From NCBI GenBank assembly GCA_900317155.1, contig ONFO01000012.1:1-64000 (forward strand): 64,000 bases of DNA. Direction: 5' to 3'. A program made the translations under genes and the position numbers. This document shows positions 48,372 through 56,574 of this stretch, piece by piece (the first letter of the stretch is position 1; the number at the start of each line of letters is the position of its first letter). The notes beneath the pieces were generated by a model. That model made no database searches. It saw nothing but the letters and a program-made list of their open reading frames with translations, and was not told where the DNA came from. The stretch comes from an uncultured Bacteroidales bacterium. GTDB lineage: Bacteria; Bacteroidota; Bacteroidia; Bacteroidales; F082.

Positions 48372-48830
48372 ATGATAAAGATCCTTTTCATCTGTCACGG
48401 CAACATCTGCCGCAGCCCAATGGCCGAGTTTGTGATGAAACATCTCGTCGATGAAACTGGCTTGAGCAACCAATTTGAGATAGCTTCTGCCGCCACTTCG
48501 ACAGAGGAAATCGGCAATCCCGTCTATCCGCCTGCACGGCGCAAGTTAGCTGAGCACGGCATCGGCTGCGAGGGCAAGACCGCCCGCCAGATGACACGGC
48601 AAGACTATTTCTATTATGACTACATCATCGCCATGGACCGCAACAACCTCCGCAACCTGAAACGGATGTTCGGCGAGGATATTGATCATAAAATCAGTTT
48701 GTTGATGGATTACACACATCGGCCAGGCGATGTCGCCGATCCATGGTACACAGGTGACTTTGAGGCCACTTGGGTGGATGTTTTGGAAGGATGCACGGGA
48801 CTGCTGGAATATCTCAAAAAGCAAGATTAA
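48372..48830 (+). CDS. Low-molecular-weight protein-tyrosine phosphatase
   Basis: This 152-residue enzyme carries the active-site loop CHGNICRSP (CX5R, residues 8-14) and the general-acid loop DPWYTGDF near residue 119. It removes phosphate from tyrosine or arginine residues. It is probably cotranscribed with tatD (two-base gap). In many bacteria such enzymes pair with a BY-kinase of capsule export, but none is seen in this window. Its 3' end overlaps hydF by four bases tail-to-tail. Confidence 0.93.
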   Translation: MIKILFICHGNICRSPMAEFVMKHLVDETGLSNQFEIASAATSTEEIGNPVYPPARRKLAEHGIGCEGKTARQMTRQDYFYYDYIIAMDRNNLRNLKRMFGEDIDHKISLLMDYTHRPGDVADPWYTGDFEATWVDVLEGCTGLLEYLKKQD

Positions 48831-50014
48831 CGGAACGGCTCCATCACTCGCTCAAAGATGCCATTCATATAAGCCAAAGCCATTCCATAATTACTAATCG
48901 GAATACCTTGATTCACAAAGAGATTGGTACGGTTGAGCAATTGCTTACGTGTACTCATGCAACCGCCACATTGGATGGCCATGGCGTATTTTTCGGGGTT
49001 GGCAATGGGCGACAGACCCGCCACATATTCGAAACGGATGTCTTTTGCCGTGAACTTCAAAATCATGCGGGGCAACTTGACCCGACCGATGTCCTCGCAA
49101 GTGCTGTGATGGGTGCACGACTCAAGCAATAGCACAGTGTCACCGTCTTTCAACTGGGAAAGATAAGGGGTACCTTTCACATAATTGTCGAAGTCGCCAC
49201 GCAGACGTGCCATGACGATGCTGAAACTGGTCAAAGGAATGTCAGCAGGTACGATTTTGCTCACGAAGCCAAACACCTGGCTGTCGGTGACAATCAAGGC
49301 AGGTTTGGGCATGGTGTCGAGATATTGCTTCAAATGGGTCTCCTTCAGCACCACGCAGATGCATTCGTTGTCAAGCACGTCACGGATGGCCATCACTTGG
49401 GGCAAAATCAATCGGCCTTCAGGTGCCTCTGAGTCAACGGGACAGACCAAAACGACCACCTCGTTGGGCTTGATGATACCACCCAACAAGGAAACTTTCT
49501 GATAGGCACTCTCAGGAATAGCTCTTTTCAATGCTTCGACCAGAGGAGCAATGTCATCGTTTCTTGAAACACTGAAATCCAACACTTTAGCGCCCGTATT
49601 CTGCTCCATCACTGCTTTCACTACAGCAAGAAGCGGCTCTTCGTCAGCCTTGTTGTGGACGATGAAAAACGGCACCGCCAATTCTTTCATTCGGGCAATC
49701 AGTTGTTTCTCAGGCTCAGCGAAATTATTTCCAGTAACGACGAGGATAGCGCAATCGATTTCCTCCAGCACCTTCATCGTCTTCTCAACACGCTGCTGTC
49801 CCAACGCCCCCACATCATCGATGCCAGCAGTGTCGATGAGCACGCAAGGTCCAACGCCGAAAATCTCAATGCTTTTCTTGACGGGATCGGTAGTGGTACC
49901 CGCTGTGTCGCTCACAATGGCGATATTTTGTCCCGTTAGTAGATTTATCAGGCTGCTTTTGCCGCAATTTCTGCGTCCAAAAATGCCGATATGAGGTTTC
50001 AAGTCCTTTGCCAT
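48827..50014 (-). CDS. hydF: [FeFe]-hydrogenase maturation GTPase HydF
   Basis: This 395-residue protein has an N-terminal GTPase domain (GRRNCGKSS, DTAGTTTDPV, DTAGIDDVG, VHNKAD) and the C-terminal cluster-binding domain with SCTHHSTCED and IQCGGCMSTR. HydF is the scaffold on which HydE and HydG build the two-iron subcluster of [FeFe]-hydrogenase. The usual HC.xC form of the second motif reads QCGGC here, so the His before the first Cys is replaced by Gln; this His is not kept in all species. hydE, hydG and the hydrogenase are not in the window, but their presence elsewhere is implied. Confidence 0.95.
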   Translation of the reverse strand: MAKDLKPHIGIFGRRNCGKSSLINLLTGQNIAIVSDTAGTTTDPVKKSIEIFGVGPCVLIDTAGIDDVGALGQQRVEKTMKVLEEIDCAILVVTGNNFAEPEKQLIARMKELAVPFFIVHNKADEEPLLAVVKAVMEQNTGAKVLDFSVSRNDDIAPLVEALKRAIPESAYQKVSLLGGIIKPNEVVVLVCPVDSEAPEGRLILPQVMAIRDVLDNECICVVLKETHLKQYLDTMPKPALIVTDSQVFGFVSKIVPADIPLTSFSIVMARLRGDFDNYVKGTPYLSQLKDGDTVLLLESCTHHSTCEDIGRVKLPRMILKFTAKDIRFEYVAGLSPIANPEKYAMAIQCGGCMSTRKQLLNRTNLFVNQGIPISNYGMALAYMNGIFERVMEPFR

Positions 50015-50039
50015 TTGACTATGTTTTTCAATTTTGACG

Positions 50040-50048
50040 CAAAAATAA
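50040..50048 (-). promoter_or_regulatory. -7 element for hydF
   Basis: The minus strand reads TATTTTTGC, 25 bases before the ATG at 50014. The 242 bases between hydF and ssb (50015-50256) also hold plus-strand TTACTTTGC (50179-50187), a weaker candidate for the ssb genes, and CAAACGAC-type repeats near 50110-50145. Confidence 0.6.
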
Positions 50049-50256
50049 TAAAAAGTTGTGGAAAAAAGTAAAAAACTTAATCAACTGATAACAAATAATA
50101 TATCCGACAGCAAACGACAACAAACGACTACTGTCGACTACAAACGTTTAATCAACGGCTTAGTCTTGACAAGTGTTGTTACTTTGCATCGTCAAACCAA
50201 TCAAGGAGCGACACAACAAAATAAACTTATTCATTAATCACTAAACACACACAACC

Positions 50257-50607
50257 ATGAGTACAATGAGAAATTCGGTCATGCTGATTGGCCGCCCGGG
50301 TGCAGAACCTGAAACGAGAACCTTCAACAACAACCGCATCGTCACACGTTTCAACCTCGCTGTGAACGAAACGCGCCGCAACGCCAACCACCAGCAGGTG
50401 AAAGACACCCAATGGTTCACGGTGGTGGCATGGGACAAGACCGCCGAGCGTGTAGCACAGGTGGTGAAAAAAGGCAAACAGATCGCCATCGATGGCACCT
50501 TGCGTAACAACGAATGGGTCGACAAAAACGGCCAACGCCACCTGTCAACAGAAATCCATTTGAACAACTTCATCCTCTTGGACTGGGGTAAAGAGCAAAA
50601 CAACTAA
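50257..50607 (+). CDS. ssb: Short single-stranded DNA-binding protein, copy 1
   Basis: This 116-residue protein is a single OB-fold of SSB type: SVMLIGRPGAEPETR, TRFNLAVNET, TQWFTVVAWDKTAERVAQVVKKGKQIAIDGTLRNNEW and the C-terminal ILLDWGKEQNN. It lacks the acidic C-terminal tip that recruits partner proteins to housekeeping SSBs. The next gene is a paralogue whose first 50 bases are identical. Probably an accessory SSB; a role in competence or repair is possible but not shown. Confidence 0.93.
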   Translation: MSTMRNSVMLIGRPGAEPETRTFNNNRIVTRFNLAVNETRRNANHQQVKDTQWFTVVAWDKTAERVAQVVKKGKQIAIDGTLRNNEWVDKNGQRHLSTEIHLNNFILLDWGKEQNN

Positions 50608-50641
50608 TCACCTTATTAATAACAATTAAACACATAAAGAC

Positions 50642-50983
50642 ATGAGTACAATGAGAAATTCGGTCATGCTGATTGGCCGCCCGGGTGCAGAGCCCGAAGT
50701 GAAGAACTTTAACAACAGCAAAAAGGCACGTTTCAGCCTTGCTGTGACGGAAAGCAAAAAGAATGCGAACGGCGAATGGGTCGACAACACCCAATGGTTC
50801 CCCATCGTGGCATGGGGTGCTGTAGCTGATCGCGTAGTGAAGAACGTGAAGAAAGGGAAGCGGATTGCAGTAGACGGCAGCCTCCACAACAACGAATGGA
50901 CTGACGACAAAGGTCAGAGACATTCCGTCACCGAAATCTGGGTCAACGACCTGTTCCTGATAGATTGGGAAAAGGATATGTGA
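50642..50983 (+). CDS. ssb: Short single-stranded DNA-binding protein, copy 2
   Basis: This 113-residue OB-fold protein is a tandem duplicate of the gene at 50257. The first 50 coding bases are identical, including the segment SVMLIGRPGA, while the rest has diverged (about half of the residues). It also lacks an acidic tail and ends WEKDM. The gap of 34 bases indicates one transcript. A hairpin follows at 50992-51026. Confidence 0.93.
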   Translation: MSTMRNSVMLIGRPGAEPEVKNFNNSKKARFSLAVTESKKNANGEWVDNTQWFPIVAWGAVADRVVKNVKKGKRIAVDGSLHNNEWTDDKGQRHSVTEIWVNDLFLIDWEKDM

Positions 50984-50991
50984 TTATCATC

Positions 50992-51026
50992 ACTCTGCCT
51001 CCGCAGATTATTTGCGGAGGCAGAGT
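50992..51026 (+). terminator. Strong hairpin after the ssb pair
   Basis: ACTCTGCCTCCGCA and TGCGGAGGCAGAGT are perfect 14-base complements around the loop GATTATT, starting eight bases after the stop codon. There is no T-run on the plus strand, so it is either a terminator without a T-tract or an mRNA-protecting hairpin. Confidence 0.6.
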
Positions 51027-51076
51027 AAAAAACAATCGTAATTCAAATAAAAAGTTGGTAATTCGGGATTTTCATT

Positions 51077-51085
51077 TATTTTTGC
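51077..51085 (+). promoter_or_regulatory. -7 element for the YjbH-like pair
   Basis: TATTTTTGC is a perfect -7 match, with TTGG about 20 bases upstream; the ATG is at 51111. Confidence 0.65.
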
Positions 51086-51110
51086 AGCAAAATAAAACAT
51101 AATTGTAAAA

Positions 51111-52043
51111 ATGCATCATCTGTATTCATCATTATTTAAACGCCCTTTCCTATGGTTCGTGATTTTGCTTGCATTTTTGTGCACAGGGCAACCCAAAGCC
51201 ATCGGTCAGACCAACACTAAAGGTATAGATTTCTTTTCAGGTGTAGATTTCAATTTCAGAGACATCAATTACAAAACACAATATGAATTCCTAATACGAC
51301 TTTCACCTGGATTCAAATGGAGTTTTGGCGACCATTGGCAAATATCTGGGCAAGTATTCATCCCCATCGTGAATCAATATGGAAATAGTTATAAATATGT
51401 TCATCTCAACATTTTCGACCTCAGTAAAGAGCTTCGATTAGGAAGCTTATATTTGAAAGCAAGTGCAGGTCTTTTTAGTTCGAGTCGTTACGGGTTAGAT
51501 TTGAAGGCTTTTCTGCCTTTGTGCGACTGGTTTGCCTTTGAAGGGCAGGCTGGAGTTATTGGATCTGTTTACATGACTCCATATTGGGAAATAGTAGCAC
51601 CAAACCGCTTTGTTGGTACAATAGGCGGTGACTTTTATTTGCCACGTTGGAACACCCAATTCCGTGGTACCATTGGAAAATATATATATAATGACTTCGG
51701 CTTTGAGATGGAAATCATGCGACACTTCAATCACGCCACGGCTTCAATTTACGGTCGATGGAACAATTATGACAAATTTGATGCTGGATTCAGGTTTGTT
51801 ATCGCGCTTCCACCCTACCAACGCAAACACAGAATGGTGAATTTCCGTCCTGCATCCAATTTCCGTATATCCTACACAGTGATGTATCACCAATATACCA
51901 ACAGGATGTACCGCACCGACCCAGAAGAAAACGAACGCGATGGATGGTTCAGCCGCGATTTTCTGCAATGGGGTAGTCACACCATGGAGCCTGATTTTAG
52001 AATAATAGAAATGAATAAAAAAGCCAAAGGAGACAAAGAATGA
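51111..52043 (+). CDS. Outer membrane barrel protein, probable partner of the YjbH-like protein
   Basis: This 310-residue protein has a signal peptide (about 1-32, ending AIGQ) and a beta-barrel-like chain: EFLIRLSPGFKWSFGDHW, SLYLKASAGLFSS, FAFEGQAGVIG and FEMEIMRHFNHATASIYGRW followed by GFRFVIALPPYQRK and a C-terminal WGS. The middle and end resemble the second half of YjbH outer membrane proteins. It overlaps the next gene by four bases (ATGA). I infer that the two genes encode the two halves of a YjbH-like exopolysaccharide-related unit; moderate certainty. Confidence 0.6.
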   Translation: MHHLYSSLFKRPFLWFVILLAFLCTGQPKAIGQTNTKGIDFFSGVDFNFRDINYKTQYEFLIRLSPGFKWSFGDHWQISGQVFIPIVNQYGNSYKYVHLNIFDLSKELRLGSLYLKASAGLFSSSRYGLDLKAFLPLCDWFAFEGQAGVIGSVYMTPYWEIVAPNRFVGTIGGDFYLPRWNTQFRGTIGKYIYNDFGFEMEIMRHFNHATASIYGRWNNYDKFDAGFRFVIALPPYQRKHRMVNFRPASNFRISYTVMYHQYTNRMYRTDPEENERDGWFSRDFLQWGSHTMEPDFRIIEMNKKAKGDKE

Positions 52044-52804
52044 AACATTTTAATATTATTATAGTACTATTGCTCCTGTGGGTGTTGCCTAACAATAGCA
52101 AAGCTCAGCAATATACGGGTACTTCAGGATTGATACATATTCCTTCAGCTGAAATGCACCACGAAGGTGACGCCTTAATCGGCGCACATTTCCTCAACAA
52201 AAACATGATGCCTGATATAGGGTTCCTCTATAATGGTGAAAAATATAACACCTTTGATTATTATGTAGGATTGACACCATTTAGTTGGTTGGAGTTAAGT
52301 TATGTTTGCACAGAACGCATTAGAAGCAAGGACTCCCAAGGAAACATCAAGTGGAGCAAAGATCGTTATGCATCGGTAAAGATTCAACCTCTAAAGGAAG
52401 GAAAATACTATCCAGCAGTAGCCATTGGCTGCAACGATGTTTGGACAGCTGCATTTTATAAAGACAGGCCCAATGTTCAGTTGTATTATATGAATTTATA
52501 CATCGCTGCGACCAAACACTTCATTTTTTCTAATAACGAATTAGGAGTAACGCTATCCTACCGACATTTCTATCGTGACTACAACTCGAAATGGAACGGA
52601 ATAGTAGCTGGCATTACTTTCAGGCCGGCATTCTTTCCTCAGGCTAGGCTTATTGCTGAATATACGGGCAACGAGTTTTTGCTGGGGATGGATATGCTGT
52701 TATGGCAACACGTGCGATTGCAGGCCAGTATGAAAAATTTCAAATATGTCAATGCAGGGCTTTGCTTACAATTCAATCTTCTTGGAAAGAAATATCTATA
52801 TTAG
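52040..52804 (+). CDS. YjbH-like outer membrane protein
   Basis: This 254-residue protein has a signal peptide (cut near NSKAQ) and then TGTSGLIHIPSAEMHHEGDAL, the hallmark start of the YjbH domain, followed by barrel strands (DYYVGLTPFSWLELSYV, ASVKIQPLKEG, PAVAIGCNDVW) and a C-terminal GLCLQFNLLG. YjbH proteins are linked to exopolysaccharide production in Proteobacteria. It is the second gene of a two-gene unit with 51111. Confidence 0.75.
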   Translation: MKHFNIIIVLLLLWVLPNNSKAQQYTGTSGLIHIPSAEMHHEGDALIGAHFLNKNMMPDIGFLYNGEKYNTFDYYVGLTPFSWLELSYVCTERIRSKDSQGNIKWSKDRYASVKIQPLKEGKYYPAVAIGCNDVWTAAFYKDRPNVQLYYMNLYIAATKHFIFSNNELGVTLSYRHFYRDYNSKWNGIVAGITFRPAFFPQARLIAEYTGNEFLLGMDMLLWQHVRLQASMKNFKYVNAGLCLQFNLLGKKYLY

Positions 52805-52871
52805 AAAGAGTATATTATTCGTTTTGAAATAAAAAAATTAAAAAATATGTTGCTGGCATGAAAATTATCCT

Positions 52872-52880
52872 TATTTTTGC
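52872..52880 (+). promoter_or_regulatory. -7 element for the His/Cys-rich lipoprotein
   Basis: TATTTTTGC is a perfect -7 match, with TTG about 20 bases upstream; the ATG follows at 52933. Confidence 0.65.
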
Positions 52881-52932
52881 AGCGTGAATTTTTGAATAAT
52901 TACTAAATATTGAACAATAAAACATCACAACT

Positions 52933-53358
52933 ATGAAGAAATTTAATATAACCTTTTTGATGGCAGGCCTTATGATTATTTCGGCTTTAAGCCTCAGTTC
53001 GTGCAAGAAAACAAACTCATCAGATGTAGATGAAATTCCTACAACCTATATCAATCTTACGGATGAGGATGTTAGCTTTGACTCAAGAAATAATGAGTTT
53101 ATTCATTGCTTCTATTGCCCTGATCCTCTTTATATGTGCAATCATGGCTATCTCCCCATGCCTGCTGGGCCAATGTGCGAAGAGCATTATCACGTACATT
53201 ATTTTACTCCTCAAATGAATTGTACACCTGTTGGATTAGAAGGTACAGGTTACTATTGCATTCATAATGGACTTCGCTACCATAAACATGTACTTAGTTA
53301 TGCACCAACTTGGCACCATAATGACTGGCATCTTGGTGGTGGTGGCATCGGTGAATGA
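52933..53358 (+). CDS. His- and Cys-rich lipoprotein, unknown
   Basis: This 141-residue lipoprotein (lipobox LSLSSC, Cys ~24) has a mature part crowded with His, Cys, Tyr and Met: FIHCFYCPDPLYMCNHGY, CEEHYHVHYFTPQMNC, YYCIHNGLRYHKHV and APTWHHNDWHLGGGG. Several Cys and His pairs suggest metal binding (zinc or copper) outside the cell, but no known family is recognised. It has a single-gene transcription unit, with a good promoter and a clear terminator. Confidence 0.75.
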   Translation: MKKFNITFLMAGLMIISALSLSSCKKTNSSDVDEIPTTYINLTDEDVSFDSRNNEFIHCFYCPDPLYMCNHGYLPMPAGPMCEEHYHVHYFTPQMNCTPVGLEGTGYYCIHNGLRYHKHVLSYAPTWHHNDWHLGGGGIGE

Positions 53359-53387
53359 TTCTTTGAGTGTGCTTTTTAATAAATAAA

Positions 53388-53428
53388 AGAGGGTGACTAA
53401 AAAGTAGTCATCCTCTTCTATTTTTTTC
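53388..53428 (+). terminator. Intrinsic terminator
   Basis: The stem AGAGGGTGACTA / TAGTCATCCTCT (one G-T type mismatch) with an AAAAG-type loop is followed by TCTATTTTTTTC. The clearest intrinsic terminator in the window, 30 bases after the lipoprotein stop codon. Confidence 0.85.
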
Positions 53429-53499
53429 AGAGGGAGAATACGAGTTGGTTGTCAATTATTCGATGTCTCAGACAGGATCCAGACCTTTTTGATCACTAT

Positions 53500-54240
53500 T
53501 TATCCCGAAACCATAAACACTCGAGAGTCTTTCCATTTGGAATGTCGCAGCATTTCGTTGGTGAAATGCGTACGGCTGCCCGTCTGTTCAAGTAGTTCCT
53601 TTGTTTTATCAAACTGGCGTAACTCACGATGAATCTCTGGGAGCTCCAAATCAATCTGCTCATCAGGATGTTTTTCAAGCAATGCAAGAAGCCGTTCTAA
53701 ATTGTCCTTGAAATCCTTAAAGTTCTTCAAAAACAACTTCTCGCCTTCCAAAAGCAACCGACGGTTGCAATGCCATACGCCAAAACTCATGAAGCCATTG
53801 AGGAAATACTTCAAACGCACATATTGATGATTCCGATGCAGGTCGTTATATGCCCACCATAGGAAACGGCGCAAATAGATTTCATTCTTCGGTTCATAAT
53901 GCGCCTTCTTCAAAAAAGTCCTGTAGTGATTAATAAGAGCCAATTTGCCTTTATTGTCTGAAAAACTGATGCCGAAAAAGCGCCAAGTATTCCACGAATA
54001 AACCTCTGCTTCGGGCTTCTCAAAAGTGATTAATGGCTCAATAGGTTTCTCAACCCAAAAGACGTGACCACATGAAGGACATATGATTATTTTCTGAGGA
54101 GTTGTGATATAATTGTCATTCAATACTTTACCATCAGAATACAAGATAGCTTGATTGACCATCTCCGCCTTCAGGTTACGACCTTCAAGCCAAGCATGGC
54201 AATTGGGACATTGGAAATAAAATGAGTCGAACTTGAGCAT
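53500..54240 (-). CDS. Zinc-ribbon cytoplasmic protein, unknown
   Basis: This 246-residue protein lacks a signal peptide. Two CxxC pairs, FQCPNCHAW near residue 10 and IICPSCGHVF near residue 52, form a zinc-ribbon. The remaining 190 residues are helical, possibly TPR-like (LRRFLWWAYNDLHRN, FLKNFKDFKDNLERLLALLE). I do not recognise the family. A -7-like TACTTTTAC (54261-54269) lies 20 bases before the start, so it may be transcribed separately from rnhA upstream. Confidence 0.75.
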   Translation of the reverse strand: MLKFDSFYFQCPNCHAWLEGRNLKAEMVNQAILYSDGKVLNDNYITTPQKIIICPSCGHVFWVEKPIEPLITFEKPEAEVYSWNTWRFFGISFSDNKGKLALINHYRTFLKKAHYEPKNEIYLRRFLWWAYNDLHRNHQYVRLKYFLNGFMSFGVWHCNRRLLLEGEKLFLKNFKDFKDNLERLLALLEKHPDEQIDLELPEIHRELRQFDKTKELLEQTGSRTHFTNEMLRHSKWKDSRVFMVSG

Positions 54241-54278
54241 TTCCTATCTTGTTTGAGGCGGTAAAAGTAAGATTAATT

Positions 54279-54920
54279 TCATTTCCTACCAAAATCAGCG
54301 GGTATTTCACCCCAAATTTCAGTTTTCCACTTCAATACGGGCAACTCTACAGCATTCTCGTTGAGCCATTTTTCAGCACGGGCAACGAGCTCAAAAAGGT
54401 AAGCGTTCTTATCGTTAGGCGGTAGTTTGGTTTTGCATTTCTTCTGTTTAATCCAAAGCTGGGCATTCACCGAGTCACTATAAATTGGGTAATGCCATCC
54501 TTTCTGTTTTTGCAAGGCGAGAGCGTGGACGATGGCCAAAAACTCACCAATGTTGTTGGTACCGTTAGGGAAAACCTGACTCTTGAACAAAGGAAACGTA
54601 TTGGCCGGCTGTACACCGAAGTCAACAAACACGCCTTGGTATTCCATCTTGCCTGGGTTGCCTGCACAAGCTGCATCCACAGCGATGGCTGGACTGACAG
54701 GTTGCTCTTTGGCCGCTGAGAAGTCGACCACAAGAGACACTTCCTTACCCCAGTAGTTGTCGGGACCATCCTTGAAAGCGGTTTCAGCACTTGTACGGTC
54801 AGGAAAGCCCTTGTATTTGGCTCCCTTGAAGCCCTCAATCTCCTTCTGACAAGCTTCCCATCGGTCGTAAACACCAGGAGTACGACCGTTCCAAACAACA
54901 TAAAACTTTTTCTTCGCCAT
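54279..54920 (-). CDS. rnhA: Ribonuclease H with viroplasmin-type N-terminal domain
   Basis: This 213-residue protein has an N-terminal hybrid-binding (caulimovirus viroplasmin) domain (residues ~4-58: FYVVWNGRTPGVYDRWEAC, KGFPDRTSAETAF). It is linked to an RNase HI domain whose acidic catalytic residues are in AIAVDAACAGNP, NIGEFLAIVHAL, YSDSVNAQLW and the final PADFG. It cuts the RNA strand of RNA-DNA hybrids. It is the last gene of the aspS-lipoprotein-pfkA-rnhA row, starting 19 bases after pfkA. Confidence 0.93.
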   Translation of the reverse strand: MAKKKFYVVWNGRTPGVYDRWEACQKEIEGFKGAKYKGFPDRTSAETAFKDGPDNYWGKEVSLVVDFSAAKEQPVSPAIAVDAACAGNPGKMEYQGVFVDFGVQPANTFPLFKSQVFPNGTNNIGEFLAIVHALALQKQKGWHYPIYSDSVNAQLWIKQKKCKTKLPPNDKNAYLFELVARAEKWLNENAVELPVLKWKTEIWGEIPADFGRK

Positions 54921-54939
54921 GGATGCAGTTGCAATACTC

Positions 54940-56034
54940 TTAAATACCCAACGAGATGTTCAAGCCTTTTGCGGTATTCACCAAGTCGCTATCAATAGTG
55001 ACAAGGTTGGGCTTGGAAATAGCTTCCTTGAGCGAGACAGCCACCAAGTCGGGATGATGGTAGGCCACCATTTGGCCGAACTGCTTGTTGAGCACCATTT
55101 CGAAGGCCTTCACGCCAAACTCAGCAGACAAAACACGGTCGTAAGCAATCGGCACACCACCGCGTTGCAGGTGACCCAAGGTGGTCTCGCGCATGTCGTG
55201 GGTGAATCCCGCTGCCTTCATCTCCTCGATGAAACGGCGACCGATACCGCCCAACTTCTTGTTCTCATAACCAACCTCTGTGCTGATTTCATACACCTGT
55301 TGGCCGTCCTTCGGGCGTGCACCTTCAGAGGCCACCACCACGGCAAAGCCACGGTCGTGGTTGAAACGTTGTTCAAGTCGTGACTTCACCACATTAATGT
55401 CGTAAGGGAACTCGGGCAATAGGCACACCTCTGCCCCACCCGCAATAGCGGAATGCAAGGCAATCCAACCGGCATCGCGACCCATGACTTCGAGGACGAA
55501 GACGCGGTTGTGCGAAGCTGCCGTGGTGACGAGCTTGTCAACGGCCTCGGTTGCAATCTGCACAGCGGTTTGGAAACCGAAGGTGCATTCCGTCGAGGAG
55601 AGGTCGTTGTCGATGGTCTTGGGTACGCCGATGATATTCAGACCTTTCTCGTAGAGTTTCTGCGAGATGCGTTGTGAGCCGTCGCCACCGATGCTGATGA
55701 CCGCGTCTATGCCCATGTATTGCAACTTGCGGAGCATCTCATCGCTGCGGTCAACAGTAGTCCAAGTGCCGTCAGCGTTCTTCACGGGCCAGTTAAACGG
55801 GCCACCCTTATTGGTGGTTTCGATAATGGTGCCGCCACGGAAGTGGATGCCTCGCACCGACTCTGGTGTCAGCCTGACGACTTCGGTGGGTTCCCACAGG
55901 ATGCCATTATAGGCTTGTATACTGCCGAGCACTTCCCATTCTTTCTCCTGGGCGGCTCTCTTGACGATGGCGCGAATCACGGCATTGAGGCCTGGGCAAT
56001 CGCCGCCACCGGTTAGGACTAATAGTCTTTTCAT
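54940..56034 (-). CDS. pfkA: 6-phosphofructokinase
   Basis: This 364-residue group A phosphofructokinase phosphorylates fructose 6-phosphate in glycolysis. Motifs: TGGGDCPGLNAVIR, ISIGGDGS, GVPKTIDNDLSSTECTFGF, MGRDAGWIAL and the C-terminal HLQRGGVPIAYDR. The two donor-defining positions are mixed: Gly in GGDGS is typical of ATP enzymes, while Lys in PKTIDND occurs in many PPi enzymes and in the mixed-substrate group. The phosphoryl donor therefore cannot be read from sequence alone. In an operon with aspS and rnhA. Confidence 0.93.
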   Translation of the reverse strand: MKRLLVLTGGGDCPGLNAVIRAIVKRAAQEKEWEVLGSIQAYNGILWEPTEVVRLTPESVRGIHFRGGTIIETTNKGGPFNWPVKNADGTWTTVDRSDEMLRKLQYMGIDAVISIGGDGSQRISQKLYEKGLNIIGVPKTIDNDLSSTECTFGFQTAVQIATEAVDKLVTTAASHNRVFVLEVMGRDAGWIALHSAIAGGAEVCLLPEFPYDINVVKSRLEQRFNHDRGFAVVVASEGARPKDGQQVYEISTEVGYENKKLGGIGRRFIEEMKAAGFTHDMRETTLGHLQRGGVPIAYDRVLSAEFGVKAFEMVLNKQFGQMVAYHHPDLVAVSLKEAISKPNLVTIDSDLVNTAKGLNISLGI

Positions 56035-56052
56035 GATGAACTGATTTTCAGA

Positions 56053-56508
56053 TTATCTTCCCCAAATATTATTGATACGCTTGGCCAGTTTCCTAATGGC
56101 TCTGTCCACATCCTTTTGGCGCGTGAGAGCAAAACTATTGGAGGAACGGCATGAAGCCACGGTCTTGCCCGTCATGTAATCTTCGAAGCTGACGCTGAGG
56201 GTGGATTTTGACTCAATAGAAGTGGCGGCATACTTCACAAGGACAAGCTTTTCCTTTTCTTGCTTTGTCAGGTCTTCAATACGGCGTTCACCCACCATCT
56301 GAAGGCGTGTGGCTTCGATGGCATCATAGATGCCTGGCTCGATTTCGATGTCGGTTTCGGTGCCGTGGATCGTTTGGCCTTTTACAATGGAGGCATACTC
56401 ATACTTGTTGAGGTTCACGCCTTTGGCAATCATGGTTTTGTCCGTTGAGCAGGAGCATAAAACGAGAGCTCCCAAGAGTACGATGAGGAAATTTTTTAGT
56501 GTTTTCAT
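56053..56508 (-). CDS. Small lipoprotein, unknown
   Basis: This 151-residue lipoprotein (lipobox VLCSC, Cys ~18) has a mature part like periplasmic or outer-membrane lipoproteins with a DUF4136-style fold (NLNKYEYASIVKG, STLSVSFEDYMTGKTVASC, AIRKLAKRINNIW). The assignment is weak. It is placed between aspS (66-base gap with a hairpin) and pfkA (18-base gap). Confidence 0.75.
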   Translation of the reverse strand: MKTLKNFLIVLLGALVLCSCSTDKTMIAKGVNLNKYEYASIVKGQTIHGTETDIEIEPGIYDAIEATRLQMVGERRIEDLTKQEKEKLVLVKYAATSIESKSTLSVSFEDYMTGKTVASCRSSNSFALTRQKDVDRAIRKLAKRINNIWGR

Positions 56509-56531
56509 GGTTTTTATTATCTTAGTTACAC

Positions 56532-56565
56532 ATTTGTGGAGGCGATCAATCGCGCCTCCACAAAT
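56532..56565. terminator. Perfect 13-bp hairpin downstream of aspS
   Basis: ATTTGTGGAGGCG and CGCCTCCACAAAT are perfect complements with an 8-base loop. It starts ten bases after the aspS stop codon (minus strand). No T-run follows, so it may separate aspS from the downstream genes only partly, or it may be another member of the palindrome set. Confidence 0.55.
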
Positions 56566-56574
56566 ATCATCTTA

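Noticed and set aside
53388..53428. Considered as another palindromic repeat
   Set aside because: Stem size, loop and following T-run are those of an ordinary intrinsic terminator, so it was annotated as such.
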